Assembly: GCF_030930995.1 (NCBI RefSeq) | Contig: NZ_CP133217.1 | Coordinates: 3,400,001-3,464,000, forward strand | Direction of reading: 5' to 3' | Length of the DNA: 64,000 nt | From: Thiothrix subterranea | Lineage (GTDB): Bacteria > Pseudomonadota > Gammaproteobacteria > Thiotrichales > Thiotrichaceae | Part shown: piece by piece, positions 19,733 to 30,125 of the stretch | Layout of the letters: each line of letters begins with the position of its first letter | How positions within the stretch are numbered: position 1 is the stretch's first letter | Notes under the pieces: generated by a model | The model's database searches: none | Told to the model about the DNA's origin: nothing | The model's input: the letters and a program-made list of their open reading frames with translations, nothing else | Position numbers and translations under genes: made by a program

Positions 19733-21433
19733 TTAACGCTTACAACCATCCCACCAGCACGGTGTGCTGCGGATAAAGTCCAGCAATGCTTGATACTTTG
19801 GCGCTTGGCTGGTCGGTTGCGTGATGTATTCCTTCGTACCCCACGGGCCGTGCTTGGTGAACGTGCGCGGCGCGGTGTAATGCATAAACAACGTACCACC
19901 CTCGGCTTTCCACGCATTCAACAAGCGGTCGTAAACACCGCGCATCCGAGGGTCACGATTCGCCGCAAACAACACCGGATTAGGGAACTCATCATCGCTT
20001 TTGGTTTTGAAATCCGCCAGCCCTTGACCCGCTTCATACGCCACCAAGCGCAAACCGTATTTATCGGTAATCGCTTTTTGCATCCGCACATAACCCATTT
20101 CTTTGTCGAGTGAATGGCGGTAGATCGGGTTATTAATCAAATCAAATGCTTCTTCAACCGTTCTGACATTGCGAATTTCCGCATGACCACCGAACACATA
20201 CGGGCCAATCGCGAAGGCATCCACGTGTTTATAAGCGTCTTGGTGGCTCAACACGGTTTCGGTCAATTTATCATTCACCGTCCAGCCCGCCAAAATACGT
20301 ACCAAACGCTCAGAGCCACCGTACACGCTTTCCCAAATCTTAAAAATCTCCACCGAACGTTGCGAATAGTAACGGTGTCCGGCACGCTGCGCATTGGAAT
20401 CCAGCCCTAAACGCATCCCTTTATCAATCATGTAGTTAGCTTGGGTGAAAATCGTATTCCACGCCTCGTTGCTGTATTCGATGTGCGGCTTGAGATTGCT
20501 ATTCAAGTGCTGTTTCACATAAGACGCAAATTCACGCACGTAATTATCGTCTGCCTCGTGCGGCAGCGTAAACCACGGGTCAGCATTCAAACGGTTGGCG
20601 AGTTCCACCTGAATTTCCAGCGGTGCGCCGCGCGTGGCTTCTTTGCCACCCCAGGTTGCCTTGCTCAATTGATTGCGATCTGACCAAGCGCGTTCATCAC
20701 TGCGGGTCACGCCACTCATGTTCATAAAGCGAATCGAGCGAAAATCTTTCATGAATGCCATGAAATCAGGGTTAAAAATAATGCTATCAGAATGTTCCAC
20801 AAACGACTTGAAATCCCCACACGCGGCAGCGGACGCAACACGCTGGAACGGATTACTCGCACAAATCCCGCCCGGTGGCAGAATGCGGATGTTGCGCACG
20901 TAGTTTTGTGGATTACTGCGGGTAATCAGCAACGATGTATTCAACATGCCATCATCACCGGCTGCAATGGTAATGCTGTCACGACCCGGTTGGCGCTCGA
21001 CCAAGGTAGCATCATTCATGTACTGAATCTCGCCTTCACCGTCATACAGCACGGTATACGTGCCTTCAGGAATAACGGCGGCGGGTAAATTGGAGAGAAA
21101 ACGTGTACCCGCTTGCCCGCCATTTAAATCGGCAGGCCAACCATTGGTGTCGTAAACCACATTGCCTTTGGTCAACCAGGGGCTGGCTTCCTGAAAGGGC
21201 ATCGCTGCCCGCATCAGGTCGATGAAAGGCATACTCGCATCGCTTTCCAAAATCTCGTTAGTATTCATGCCCAAGGGGGAGGCTGAATTATTCGTGGAAA
21301 ATGCACCTTTCGCCGCAGACAAAGAGGTGGAACCCGTTGTCGCCGTTTTGCCGCCGGTAGTCGTACCGCAGCCCGTTATACCCAGTGACAACACGCCACC
21401 CATAATCACCAATCGGGTCAGTTTCGCCAGCAT
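19733..21433 (-). CDS. Large lipoprotein with glycoside-hydrolase-like domain
   Basis: 566 residues with lipobox LGITGC at about residues 17-22, then a Thr/Ser-rich tether. The body contains HIEYSNEAWN, a Glu-containing segment seen in TIM-barrel glycosidase-like proteins annotated as cellulose-binding in marine bacteria, and a later VAYEAGQG that could offer a second acidic residue. FHMHYTAPRTF-like aromatic segments follow (LFMHYTAPRT). Outer-membrane display and polysaccharide binding or hydrolysis are plausible; neither substrate nor activity is established. It is followed by the M17 peptidase. A sheath or exopolysaccharide role is speculative. Confidence 0.6.
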   Translation of the reverse strand: MLAKLTRLVIMGGVLSLGITGCGTTTGGKTATTGSTSLSAAKGAFSTNNSASPLGMNTNEILESDASMPFIDLMRAAMPFQEASPWLTKGNVVYDTNGWPADLNGGQAGTRFLSNLPAAVIPEGTYTVLYDGEGEIQYMNDATLVERQPGRDSITIAAGDDGMLNTSLLITRSNPQNYVRNIRILPPGGICASNPFQRVASAAACGDFKSFVEHSDSIIFNPDFMAFMKDFRSIRFMNMSGVTRSDERAWSDRNQLSKATWGGKEATRGAPLEIQVELANRLNADPWFTLPHEADDNYVREFASYVKQHLNSNLKPHIEYSNEAWNTIFTQANYMIDKGMRLGLDSNAQRAGHRYYSQRSVEIFKIWESVYGGSERLVRILAGWTVNDKLTETVLSHQDAYKHVDAFAIGPYVFGGHAEIRNVRTVEEAFDLINNPIYRHSLDKEMGYVRMQKAITDKYGLRLVAYEAGQGLADFKTKSDDEFPNPVLFAANRDPRMRGVYDRLLNAWKAEGGTLFMHYTAPRTFTKHGPWGTKEYITQPTSQAPKYQALLDFIRSTPCWWDGCKR

Positions 21434-21595
21434 ATTAAGTCCTTTTCGTCGATTATTGCTTGTGATTTACCGTTTGCAACGAAGTCTAGCACGGGGTTTG
21501 CACTCGATGCGACGAATATGCTTTGCCTGCATGATGCACACCCATTACAATTGCGCCCTCAATTATAGCCTTAACTTTTTACTGGAGTATCCCGC

Positions 21596-22027
21596 ATGGC
21601 GATCGAGCAAACCATTTCCATTATCAAACCTGACGCAGTGGCTAAAAACGTGATCGGTCAGATCTACAGCCGTTTTGAAAACGCTGGTCTGAAAATCGTT
21701 GCTGCAAAAATGGTTCACCTGAGCCAAGAACGCGCTGAAGGTTTCTATGCTGTACACAAAGAGCGCCCGTTCTTCGGTGATTTGGTGGCATTCATGACCT
21801 CTGGCCCTGTCATGGTGCAAGTGCTGGAAGGTGAAAATGCGGTTGCTAAAAACCGCGAATTGATGGGTGCAACTAACCCTAAGAATGCAGACACTGGTAC
21901 AATCCGTGCAGACTTCGCTGATTCCATTGACGAAAATGCCGTTCACGGTTCTGACAGCGCAGAAAATGCCGCGATTGAAATCGCTTACTTCTTCGGTACA
22001 GACGGTCTGTGCCCACGCACTCGTTAA
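21596..22027 (+). CDS. ndk: Nucleoside diphosphate kinase
   Basis: 143-residue enzyme that transfers the gamma phosphate between nucleoside triphosphates and diphosphates. It starts [20 protein letters not shown] and has the active-site histidine in [13 protein letters not shown] at about residues 114-126. Length is standard. CTGGAG precedes the ATG. It opens the plus-strand ndk to bamB cluster. Confidence 0.98.
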   Translation: MAIEQTISIIKPDAVAKNVIGQIYSRFENAGLKIVAAKMVHLSQERAEGFYAVHKERPFFGDLVAFMTSGPVMVQVLEGENAVAKNRELMGATNPKNADTGTIRADFADSIDENAVHGSDSAENAAIEIAYFFGTDGLCPRTR

Positions 22028-22046
22028 TTTAAGGTAAACGTCATCT

Positions 22047-23153
22047 GTGTCTGACACTGTTAAGAAAGTCAATCTGCTGGATTTTAGCCATGAAGGGCTG
22101 AAAGCGTATTTCACCTCTATCGGTGAAAAGCCGTTTCGTGCCACGCAAATCATCAAATGGCTGCACCAGCTTAATGTCGACAGTGTTGACCAGATGACCA
22201 ATATCAGCAAACCGTTGCGCCAGTTTCTCACGGATAATGCTGTGATTCGCGCCCCGGAAATCGTGATGGATCAACAATCCGCCGATGGTACACACAAGTG
22301 GTTGTTGCGGCTGGACGATGGCAATGCCATTGAAACCGTGTTCATCCCCGAAGACGACCGGGGAACGCTGTGCGTTTCCTCGCAAGTCGGTTGTGCGCTA
22401 GATTGCACTTTTTGCTCCACCGCCCGCCAAGGTTTCAACCGTAATTTAACGACGGCGGAAATCATTGGGCAATTGTGGGTCGCCAAACGCACCTTGCAAG
22501 CTGATCCCAAAGGCGCTCGCGTTGTCAGCAACGTGGTGATGATGGGCATGGGCGAACCTTTGCTGAATTTCGATAACGTCATCAATGCCTTGCGCCTGAT
22601 GATGGATGATAATGCTTACGGTCTAAGCAAACGCCGCGTTACCTTGAGCACCTCTGGCGTATTGCCTGCGCTGGATCGTTTAGCCGATACGCTGGATGTT
22701 TCACTGGCTGTTTCCTTGCACGCGCCGAATGACGCATTGCGTGACCAACTCGTGCCATTGAACCGCAAATACCCGATCAAGGACTTGCTCGCCATGTGCC
22801 GCCAGTTCTTGGAGAAAAAAACTACCGAACGCAATCACATTACGTGGGAATACGTGATGCTGGATGGCATCAACGATAGCGATGCCAACGCCCACGAACT
22901 CGCCAAAATACTCAAAGGCATTCCCTCGAAAATCAACCTGATTCCGTTCAACCCGTTTCCCGAAACGCGCTATAAACGTTCTAGTAACAATCGCATACAC
23001 CGTTTCCGTGATATTCTGACCGAAGCAGGTTATACTGTTATCACCAGAAAAACACGGGGCGAGGATATTGATGCTGCTTGCGGGCAACTTGCAGGTCAGG
23101 TCAATGACAAAAGTCGCCGAGAGATACATTTCGCACGCATCGAACGGTCATAA
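22047..23153 (+). CDS. rlmN: Dual-specificity 23S rRNA/tRNA (adenine-C2) methyltransferase RlmN
   Basis: 368-residue radical-SAM enzyme that makes 2-methyladenosine at A2503 of 23S rRNA and A37 of some tRNAs. The cluster motif CALDCTFC (CX3CX2C) is present at about residues 113-120, with GMGEPLLN and a C-terminal [19 protein letters not shown] holding the methyl-carrying cysteine. It starts with GTG 19 nt after ndk. Order ndk-rlmN is conserved in Gammaproteobacteria. Confidence 0.97.
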   Translation: MSDTVKKVNLLDFSHEGLKAYFTSIGEKPFRATQIIKWLHQLNVDSVDQMTNISKPLRQFLTDNAVIRAPEIVMDQQSADGTHKWLLRLDDGNAIETVFIPEDDRGTLCVSSQVGCALDCTFCSTARQGFNRNLTTAEIIGQLWVAKRTLQADPKGARVVSNVVMMGMGEPLLNFDNVINALRLMMDDNAYGLSKRRVTLSTSGVLPALDRLADTLDVSLAVSLHAPNDALRDQLVPLNRKYPIKDLLAMCRQFLEKKTTERNHITWEYVMLDGINDSDANAHELAKILKGIPSKINLIPFNPFPETRYKRSSNNRIHRFRDILTEAGYTVITRKTRGEDIDAACGQLAGQVNDKSRREIHFARIERS

Positions 23154-23160
23154 AATAGCA

Positions 23161-23892
23161 ATGAAAATAATAACGTATGCATTGTTGGCGCTGTTGATTA
23201 GCAGCATGGGCGGCTGCTCCAACACAACTTCCAGCACTGATGACAAAACGGGCAGTTATTACACCCAACTAGGCATCGGTTACTTGCAGAAAGGGCGTTT
23301 GGATTTAGCCAATATGAATCTGGAAAAAGCCTTGGCGCAAGATTCGCGTTCCGCACCGGCACACCATTATTATGCTTTACTTCAAGAACGTTTGAAGGAC
23401 GATGCTAAAGCGAATAAACACTTCCGCAAAGCACTCAGTCTTACGCCCAACGATTCCGATTTACTGAATAACTACGGCTCACACCTGTGTCGCACGCAAC
23501 AGTATGCCGCCGCAGAAACAGCTTTTCTCAAAGCGCTCAGTGATCCGCTCTATAAAACGCCGGAATTTGCCTACACCAATGCAGGCATTTGCACCAAGAA
23601 AGCGGGCAATGTGGCAGCAGCAGAAACGTATTTCCGCCAAGCACTGGAAAAAAACGACCGTTTCTCGGAAGCGCTTTACCAGATGGCCAGATTGCACCAT
23701 GAAAAAGGTGAGCCAGCCAAGGCAGAAGCGTTTATTTACCGCTATAATGAAGTGGCACCGGCAACCCCGGACAGTTTGCTGCTGTGTTACCAAGTACAAA
23801 CACGCTTGAATGAAACGGATAAAGCGGATGCCTGTGCCAGCACCTTGCGGGAAAAATTCCCCGATAGCAGCGCTGCCAGCCAAATTGATTGA
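23161..23892 (+). CDS. pilW: Type IV pilus biogenesis lipoprotein PilW/PilF (TPR)
   Basis: 243 residues. I start at the ATG at 23161, which gives a signal peptide with lipobox SMGGC at about residues 15-19; upstream ATGs in the same frame overlap rlmN and add no conserved sequence. Five to six TPR repeats follow (for example YYTQLGIGYLQKGRLDLANMNLEKAL). PilW/PilF is the outer-membrane pilotin that helps the PilQ secretin assemble. The gene order rlmN-pilW-rodZ supports the name. Other pilus genes are outside the window. Confidence 0.9.
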   Translation: MKIITYALLALLISSMGGCSNTTSSTDDKTGSYYTQLGIGYLQKGRLDLANMNLEKALAQDSRSAPAHHYYALLQERLKDDAKANKHFRKALSLTPNDSDLLNNYGSHLCRTQQYAAAETAFLKALSDPLYKTPEFAYTNAGICTKKAGNVAAAETYFRQALEKNDRFSEALYQMARLHHEKGEPAKAEAFIYRYNEVAPATPDSLLLCYQVQTRLNETDKADACASTLREKFPDSSAASQID

Positions 23893-23908
23893 TTAAACTG
23901 GAGGACAC

Positions 23909-25078
23909 GTGACAGAGACAGCCCACTCAGTCGAAGAAAGGACATCTGCTGCGGTGCAACCCGGCGACCTGACCGCCCTGCTCGTGGCTTGCCGCGAAAA
24001 AGCGGGACTTGACATCGAACAAGCAGCGGAAGAACTGCACCTGTCCACTCATATTATCAAAGCACTGGAGCGGGAAGATTTCGCTCACCTGCCCGAACCG
24101 CCTTACGTTCGGGGCTATTTGCGCGGCTATTCCAAACTGGCAGACATTGACGCTAAAGAGCTGATTCGCACTTATGAAGCCCTGCGCGGCGCAAAACCCG
24201 ATGAAATTGCCCATCACTTTGCCCCCGCTAGACCGCTCAACAAAGTGGCACAGCCCATGATGTCAACCTCCACCCTGAAATTCATCGGGTTTGGAGCGTT
24301 AGTATTATTATTGGGATTATTTTCCATGATTCCGGGAGTGCGTGACTGGGCAAATCATACTTGGTCATCGTTTTCTGCACAAACCAATCCGCCCGACACC
24401 CAACAACGCCCGCCGTCCGCCATGGAAGCTTACGTCGCGCAAAAAGAAGCCATGGAACGTGAAAAAGCTGCTGCCGAACAACAAGCTCAGCAAGCAGCAA
24501 CACCCAGCGTTCCCACACCAGCGCCAGCACCTATTCCTGAAGTGGTAGCAACCGCGCCAAGCGATCAAGCGACGCAGAATCCTGCCACGCCCGCAATACC
24601 AGCACCGGAAGCAACGGTTACAAGCACTCAAGATACCGCTGCGCCAATCGAGGCTAAAGCGGCTGAAACAACCGCCGTAACGCCCGCTCCTGCAACAACA
24701 CCCGCAACACCAGCACCAAATACCGCTGCAATGCCAACCGTTACTGCTACTGCGTCAGAAACACCCGTCACACCACCGGCAACAACCCCGACCGATACCG
24801 CTGCAACGCCAACCGATGCCACCACGCCGCCCATTGCAGGTGAAGTCAGCATCAAAATGGAATTCGCCGAAGAAGTCTGGATGCAAATCAAAGGTGATGA
24901 TAAAAAGACCTTGTTCGAGTCCCTCAACACGGCTGGCAACATTAAAGAATTCAAAGCCACACCGCCGTTGAATGTCAAAATCGGTAATGCACCGGGCGTT
25001 AAGATTTTCGTCAATGGTCAACCCTTCGATTTGACCACACACACCAAAGGCAGCGTTGCCCGTTTCCGAGTCGAGTAA
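23909..25078 (+). CDS. rodZ: Cytoskeletal protein RodZ-like
   Basis: 389-residue bitopic protein that links MreB filaments to the cell-wall machinery. It has an N-terminal Cro-type helix-turn-helix (about residues 25-95, [18 protein letters not shown]), one transmembrane helix (about 118-138, [20 protein letters not shown]), a long Ala/Pro/Thr-rich periplasmic linker of about 150 residues, and the C-terminal DUF4115 beta domain. It starts with GTG after GGAGG. Downstream it abuts hisS; ispG, often between them, is absent. Confidence 0.92.
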   Translation: MTETAHSVEERTSAAVQPGDLTALLVACREKAGLDIEQAAEELHLSTHIIKALEREDFAHLPEPPYVRGYLRGYSKLADIDAKELIRTYEALRGAKPDEIAHHFAPARPLNKVAQPMMSTSTLKFIGFGALVLLLGLFSMIPGVRDWANHTWSSFSAQTNPPDTQQRPPSAMEAYVAQKEAMEREKAAAEQQAQQAATPSVPTPAPAPIPEVVATAPSDQATQNPATPAIPAPEATVTSTQDTAAPIEAKAAETTAVTPAPATTPATPAPNTAAMPTVTATASETPVTPPATTPTDTAATPTDATTPPIAGEVSIKMEFAEEVWMQIKGDDKKTLFESLNTAGNIKEFKATPPLNVKIGNAPGVKIFVNGQPFDLTTHTKGSVARFRVE

Positions 25079-25080
25079 GC

Positions 25081-26361
25081 ATGAGCAAAAATATCCAATC
25101 TATCCGGGGAATGAATGACATTCTGCCGGATGCTACCCCCGCATGGCAGTACCTTGAAAATACCGCACGCACCTTGCTGAATCGCTACGGCTACAGCGAA
25201 ATCCGTATGCCTATCGTCGAGCAAACCGATTTGTTTTCGCGTGCTGTCGGCGAAGTGACCGATATTGTCGAAAAGGAAATGTACACCTTTACCGACCGCA
25301 ACGATGACAGCTTAAGTTTACGCCCGGAAGGTACGGCTGGCTGTATTCGTGCCGGAATTCAACACGGGCTGCTGCATAATCAGCAACAACGCCTGTGGTA
25401 TACCGGCCCGATGTTCCGCCACGAACGCCCCCAAAAAGGCCGTTACCGTCAATTTCACCAGATTGGTGTGGAAGCATTCGGCATGGCGGGGCCTGACATT
25501 GACGCTGAACTCATCGCCATCACTGCGCGGTTATGGAAAAGCCTTGGGCTGCGCAACTTGCGTCTGGAATTAAACACGCTGGGCACGCCTGAATGCCGCC
25601 ATGCGTATCGCGAATTGCTGGTGGACTATTTCACCGCGCATCACGACACACTCGATGAGGATTCCAAACGCCGCCTGCACACCAACCCGCTGCGCATTTT
25701 GGATACTAAAAATCCTGATCTGAAGGAAATCGTAGCCGCAGCACCTAGCCTGCACGATCATTTGGATGCGGTTTCACGCGAACACTTTGCGACATTGCGC
25801 TCCTTACTGGACAGCATGGGCATTGATTACGAGGTCAATCCGCGCTTGGTACGCGGGCTGGATTATTACACCCACATGGTATTCGAGTGGGTAACGGATG
25901 ATCTCGGCGCACAAAGCACCGTCTGTGCAGGCGGGCGTTACGACGGCTTAGTGGAACAATTGGGCGGCAAACCGACTCCCGGCGTGGGCTTCGGCATGGG
26001 TTTGGAACGCCTGATTCTCTTGCTGGAAACCCAAGGCATTGCCCCCCCCGTCATCGCCCCCGATGTTTATTTGATCATGGCAGGCACAGCCGCGATTCAA
26101 ACCGGCTTGACGTTGGCTGAAACTTTACGTGATGCCCTGCCCGATTTGCGTCTGATCAGCAATGGTGGCGAAGGCAGTTTCAAAACTCAAATGAAGCGAG
26201 CTGATAAATCTTCCGCCAGTTTTGCCCTGATTCTGGGGGAAAATGAAGTGGAACGTGGCGAAATCGGTCTCAAACCCTTGCGTGACGGCGGTGAGCAGAT
26301 TACGCTCTCGCTCAGCCAAGTGGCGCAACACCTTGCTGTTTTGCTTGAAAAAACACAATAA
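25081..26361 (+). CDS. hisS: Histidine--tRNA ligase
   Basis: 426-residue class II aminoacyl-tRNA synthetase. Motif 2 is [20 protein letters not shown], histidine-specific motifs include [15 protein letters not shown] and [13 protein letters not shown], and motif 3 is [13 protein letters not shown]. The C-terminal anticodon-binding domain follows. The ATG is 2 nt after the rodZ stop, so the two are co-transcribed. Confidence 0.98.
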   Translation: MSKNIQSIRGMNDILPDATPAWQYLENTARTLLNRYGYSEIRMPIVEQTDLFSRAVGEVTDIVEKEMYTFTDRNDDSLSLRPEGTAGCIRAGIQHGLLHNQQQRLWYTGPMFRHERPQKGRYRQFHQIGVEAFGMAGPDIDAELIAITARLWKSLGLRNLRLELNTLGTPECRHAYRELLVDYFTAHHDTLDEDSKRRLHTNPLRILDTKNPDLKEIVAAAPSLHDHLDAVSREHFATLRSLLDSMGIDYEVNPRLVRGLDYYTHMVFEWVTDDLGAQSTVCAGGRYDGLVEQLGGKPTPGVGFGMGLERLILLLETQGIAPPVIAPDVYLIMAGTAAIQTGLTLAETLRDALPDLRLISNGGEGSFKTQMKRADKSSASFALILGENEVERGEIGLKPLRDGGEQITLSLSQVAQHLAVLLEKTQ

Positions 26362-26396
26362 ATACCAACTTAATTCAATAATTCAGGGGCAAACTG

Positions 26397-27023
26397 ATGT
26401 CTGATTACAAAACCGATGATGAAAAAGTCGAAGAACTCAAAGCTTGGTGGAAAGAAAACGGCACTTCCGTCATAGCCGGTATCGCACTGGCAATTGGCGG
26501 TTTATTCGGCTGGCAATATTGGAAAGACTACCAAGAAACCACGGCAGCAGAAGCCTCGGCGCTCTATGCTAAAGTCGAAAAAGCCAGTGAAACCTCATTG
26601 GAACAAGCGCAAACAGACATCCAAGCCTTGCAAAGCGGTTACGCCTCCACCCCGTATGCGGCAATTGCCAGCATGAAAGCCGCGCAGCAATACGCTGAAA
26701 AAGGCGAATACGAACCGGCAGCCACCGCATTACGCTGGGTCGTCGACAATAGCAAGGAAGCGGATTTCAAACACCTTGCCAATATCCGCCTCGCCCGCGT
26801 TTTGCTTGCCATGAAAAAAGTGGACGAAGCACAAACACTTATCACCCAAACCTACCCTGAGGCGTATCAAGCGCTGATCGAAGAGCTGAAAGGCGACATT
26901 TACGTTGCCCAAAACAAACCCACCGACGCGCGCGCAGCTTATGACAAAGCCATGCTGGGCGCGGCGGGCAGTTCCAGCGAGTTGATTAAACTGAAACGTG
27001 ACAACCTCGGTGAGGGAACGTAA
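26397..27023 (+). CDS. yfgM: YfgM/UPF0070 family inner-membrane TPR protein
   Basis: 208 residues. A short cytoplasmic N-terminus (DDEKVEELKAWWKENG) precedes one transmembrane helix (about residues 24-42) and a periplasmic TPR-like domain. This is the layout of YfgM, an ancillary factor of the Sec translocon that works with PpiD and periplasmic chaperones. Its position between hisS and bamB is the conserved one. Confidence 0.93.
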   Translation: MSDYKTDDEKVEELKAWWKENGTSVIAGIALAIGGLFGWQYWKDYQETTAAEASALYAKVEKASETSLEQAQTDIQALQSGYASTPYAAIASMKAAQQYAEKGEYEPAATALRWVVDNSKEADFKHLANIRLARVLLAMKKVDEAQTLITQTYPEAYQALIEELKGDIYVAQNKPTDARAAYDKAMLGAAGSSSELIKLKRDNLGEGT

Positions 27024-27033
27024 CAAGGACACC

Positions 27034-28194
27034 ATGAAACACATTAGCGTCGCCCTGCTCGTCGCTGTCGCCTTATCGGGTTGCGGCACACTCTCACAAA
27101 TGACCACAGCGGTTATTCCTGCGAAAACGGAAAACCCACCGAAAGCCTTGAAGGAAGTCAAAGCCACTGCCACCATGCGCACCTTATGGCAAGTCAGCAC
27201 GGGCAGCAGCAGCGGCAAAGACTACGTGCGTATTCATCCCTCGGTGGATGACAGTGCCGTATTAGTGGCGGGCGGGCGTTCAGCCAGTGCCTGGAGCAAA
27301 GCCAACGGCGGGCGCATCTGGCAGACCACGCTTGAGGGTGATGTGACCGGCGGCGTCAGCAGCGGCGCAGATGGCGTATTTCTCGGCACAGGCAACGGCA
27401 ATGCGCTTGCATTAGAGCGGCAAACCGGCAAAATCCTCTGGTCAACGCCCTTGGGCAGCGAAGTATTGGCAGCATCAGCGCCTAATAACGGTGTCGTGGT
27501 ATTCCGCACCAGTAACGGCAGTTTGCACGGCCTTTCCACCCAAAACGGGCAAGTCCTCTGGCGTGAAGGGCGCAAAAGCCCAACGCTTTCGTTGCGTGGC
27601 GCAAGCACCCCGATTGTCGTGGGCGGCATGGTCATCGCCGGTTTCGATAACGGTGTGGTCACAGCTTTCGACATGCAAAGCGGCAAAGGGCTGTGGGAAG
27701 TTACCCTGTCGGTGCCACGCGGCAGCAGCGATCTTGACCGCATGACCGACGTGGATGGCGAGATGAAAGCCTTGGGCGAAGCCCTGTTTGCCGCGAGTTA
27801 CAACGGGCGAATTGCAGGCATCAATATGCGTGACGGCAGTGTCGCGTGGGCAGCGCCCTACTCCAGCTATACCGGCGTGGATGCTGACCCGAATGGCTTG
27901 TATACCAGCAGTGACGCGGGCGATCTGTGGAAACTGGAACCGCTTTCCGGCAACCCGGTGTGGAAAATGGATGACCTGCAACGTCGCCAACCCACTGCGC
28001 CTGCGCTACTGGGGCAATACCTCGTCATCGGCGATTACCAAGGCTACTTGCATTGGATCAATACCAGCAACGGGCAAGTGGCGGCACGCACCCAAGGCGA
28101 TAAAACCGGATACACCGTCGCGCCCGTTAAAGACGGCAATGTTGTTTATACCTTAGGGAAAAGCGGCTTACTCTCGGCTTTCAGCATCCAATAA
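27034..28194 (+). CDS. bamB: Outer-membrane assembly lipoprotein BamB
   Basis: 386 residues starting at the ATG at 27034. Lipobox ALSGC lies near residue 17. The remainder is an eight-bladed PQQ-type beta-propeller with repeated GKxxW blades (GGRIWQTTLEGDV, TGKILWSTPLGSEV, NGQVLWREG). BamB is part of the BAM complex that inserts beta-barrel proteins. The der GTPase gene that often follows is absent; instead the convergent uracil-DNA glycosylase gene overlaps its 3' end by 27 nt. Confidence 0.96.
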   Translation: MKHISVALLVAVALSGCGTLSQMTTAVIPAKTENPPKALKEVKATATMRTLWQVSTGSSSGKDYVRIHPSVDDSAVLVAGGRSASAWSKANGGRIWQTTLEGDVTGGVSSGADGVFLGTGNGNALALERQTGKILWSTPLGSEVLAASAPNNGVVVFRTSNGSLHGLSTQNGQVLWREGRKSPTLSLRGASTPIVVGGMVIAGFDNGVVTAFDMQSGKGLWEVTLSVPRGSSDLDRMTDVDGEMKALGEALFAASYNGRIAGINMRDGSVAWAAPYSSYTGVDADPNGLYTSSDAGDLWKLEPLSGNPVWKMDDLQRRQPTAPALLGQYLVIGDYQGYLHWINTSNGQVAARTQGDKTGYTVAPVKDGNVVYTLGKSGLLSAFSIQ

Positions 28195-28803
28195 GCCAAG
28201 CCAAGCGGGGTGTGCTGCCAAGGCTTGCAGCGCATCCTGCAACAAAGTTTTTCCCGGCTCAGTACGAAACCACGTCGACAAACCCGACGGATGCGGCAGC
28301 GGCAGCAAATCGACTTCGCGCCCGTCGATCACCGTGCGATGGCATTTCCCCACCACTTCATCCAACTTTTTGGCGCTAAGAAATTGGCTAATGGCCAATT
28401 TGCCAATCAAAATTAGCAGTTGCGGACGCAATAGGCGAATTTCAGCAGTCAGCCAGCGCGAGCAATTCGCCACCTCTTCCGTCGAGGGAACGCGATCACC
28501 GCCTTGCGCTTGCTTGCCCGGAAAACACCGGCAAACTGCCGCCATGTAAACCCGTTGCCGAAATGCCGTTTCATCCAACCCAATCCCTTCAAACCATTTG
28601 AAGAGGGTTTTGCCTGCTGTCCAACCAAACGGGCGCATGACCTTGGCCTCGTGGATACCGGGCGCTTGCCCGATGGACATCACGGGTGACACAACGGGTT
28701 CGCCAGTAATGACCGGGCGGATCATCAGCGGGCAAAGCGTGCATTGGAGCAAGGCTTGTTGGTGTTGCACCAAATCGACGGGGGCATACGCGGGCAAAGT
28801 CAT
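28168..28803 (-). CDS. Uracil-DNA glycosylase family protein (Fe-S, family 4/5-like)
   Basis: 211 residues from the ATG at 28803. Four cysteines in the pattern LQCTLCPL ... VCRCFPGK ... NCSRW fit the [4Fe-4S] ligands of family 4/5 glycosylases. Motif A is GQAPGIHEAK and the C-terminal catalytic loop is LPHPSGLS. It should remove uracil or other damaged bases from DNA. GQAPG differs from the family 4 GEAPG and family 5 GLAPG forms, so the subfamily is unsettled. Its ATG overlaps the stop of the Fe-alcohol dehydrogenase (TGATG), implying translational coupling. Confidence 0.8.
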   Translation of the reverse strand: MTLPAYAPVDLVQHQQALLQCTLCPLMIRPVITGEPVVSPVMSIGQAPGIHEAKVMRPFGWTAGKTLFKWFEGIGLDETAFRQRVYMAAVCRCFPGKQAQGGDRVPSTEEVANCSRWLTAEIRLLRPQLLILIGKLAISQFLSAKKLDEVVGKCHRTVIDGREVDLLPLPHPSGLSTWFRTEPGKTLLQDALQALAAHPAWLGLLDAESRE

Positions 28804-30005
28804 CACAAGCAAACCCGAATCAGGTGCGCAATGTCGGTATCGGTTAGCACAATCGGGTTGGTTTTCATGCTGGAGCCGCGTGAATGGGCGACGATTTTCG
28901 GAATATCCGCTTCCGTGACCCCGAAATCTGCCAAGCCTGGCAGTTGCAATTGATGCGCCCAAGTGGTCAACGTGTGTACCAAAAACACCCGCGCCCCGAC
29001 CGGATCAACATGGCTGCGCCCTCGGAACAATTTACCGACCGTGGTGTATTTTGCCAATGCGGGGTTGTCGGGTTCATTGGCCTCCATCAGGTCAATGTTT
29101 AAGCGCGTGGCTTCAGCCACCAACATGCCGCAGCCGACCCCGTGGGCAATCGGGTGAAACGCTCCCAGCGGTGCAACCACGCCATGCACCGAACCCAGCC
29201 CCGTTTGCGCCAAACAAATACCCGATAACAGCGCAGCGTAAGCCATTTTGCCGCGAGCCGCGCTATCACTGGGGTCATGGTAGAAATTTAGCAAGCTATC
29301 GCGCACCGCTTCCATGCCCGACAACGCCAGCGCATCGGTCAAAGGATTGGCACGGGTGGACACGTAAGCTTCCAGCAACTGGGTGAACGCATCCATGCCA
29401 TTGGCTGCAATTTGCGCAGGTGGACAAGTTGCCAGCAAATCGGGGTCAATGATAGCGTATTCGGCAACCAAGCGCTCATCGCGAAACGATTTCTTAAAAC
29501 CGTGTTCGCCCTGCACCGACAACACCGCGTTTTTGGTGGCTTCTGAACCCGTGCCAGCCGTGGTAGGCACGGCGATGAACGGTGTGGCAGCGCCTTGATA
29601 CGGCAATTCGGGGCCGACACCTTCCAAATGATCCAGCACCGAATTGCCGGGTTTGAGCAGCCCCGCCACCGCTTTGGCAGCATCCAAGGGACTACCACCG
29701 CCAATTCCAATGACCGCATCAAAATCCATATCCGACAAGGCATTACAGGCGGCGACGGTGGCATCCACCCATTGCGGGGATGGCTCTTGTGTCACCCGCC
29801 GAATTTCCCAGCTAAAACCAGCCGCTTGCAGGTCGTGAAATAATGCCTCCGCAGCAACAGAATCCGTGAAGGAGCCAGCCCCGGTGATAATCAGCAAACG
29901 TTTGCCGTATTGCGCGGCAATCACAGGCAACTTACGGATAGCCCCTGCGCCGAATTCGATACGCGGCAAGCGGGCGATGGAAAAAGGGGCAAGCGTGGTT
30001 TGCAT
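28803..30005 (-). CDS. Iron-containing alcohol dehydrogenase
   Basis: 400 residues, group III (Fe-dependent) alcohol dehydrogenase fold. The NAD-binding segment is IGIGGGSPLDAAKAVAG, followed by VPTTAGTGSEAT, a family hallmark. Metal-site residues appear as NGMDAFTQLLEAYVS, GSVHGVV and PIAHGVG. The His normally found four residues after the Asp is Gln here, a variation known in some subfamilies, so metal and activity need checking. The ATG at 30005 was chosen over an upstream TTG extension. Substrate unknown. Confidence 0.88.
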   Translation of the reverse strand: MQTTLAPFSIARLPRIEFGAGAIRKLPVIAAQYGKRLLIITGAGSFTDSVAAEALFHDLQAAGFSWEIRRVTQEPSPQWVDATVAACNALSDMDFDAVIGIGGGSPLDAAKAVAGLLKPGNSVLDHLEGVGPELPYQGAATPFIAVPTTAGTGSEATKNAVLSVQGEHGFKKSFRDERLVAEYAIIDPDLLATCPPAQIAANGMDAFTQLLEAYVSTRANPLTDALALSGMEAVRDSLLNFYHDPSDSAARGKMAYAALLSGICLAQTGLGSVHGVVAPLGAFHPIAHGVGCGMLVAEATRLNIDLMEANEPDNPALAKYTTVGKLFRGRSHVDPVGARVFLVHTLTTWAHQLQLPGLADFGVTEADIPKIVAHSRGSSMKTNPIVLTDTDIAHLIRVCL

Positions 30006-30125
30006 CAGGCGACTCCGGTTGAATAAGCTTAAGCGCAGGCAAGCATGACGCATCCAAGCAACTAGCGCAACGCCTGCACCTGCGCCATAATTCCCGCTTG
30101 ATTCCTAGCAAACCGACGCGAATCC

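Noticed and set aside
24480-24840. Imperfect repeats in the rodZ linker
   Set aside because: They reflect Ala/Pro/Thr codon repetition in a disordered linker, not a mobile or regulatory repeat.
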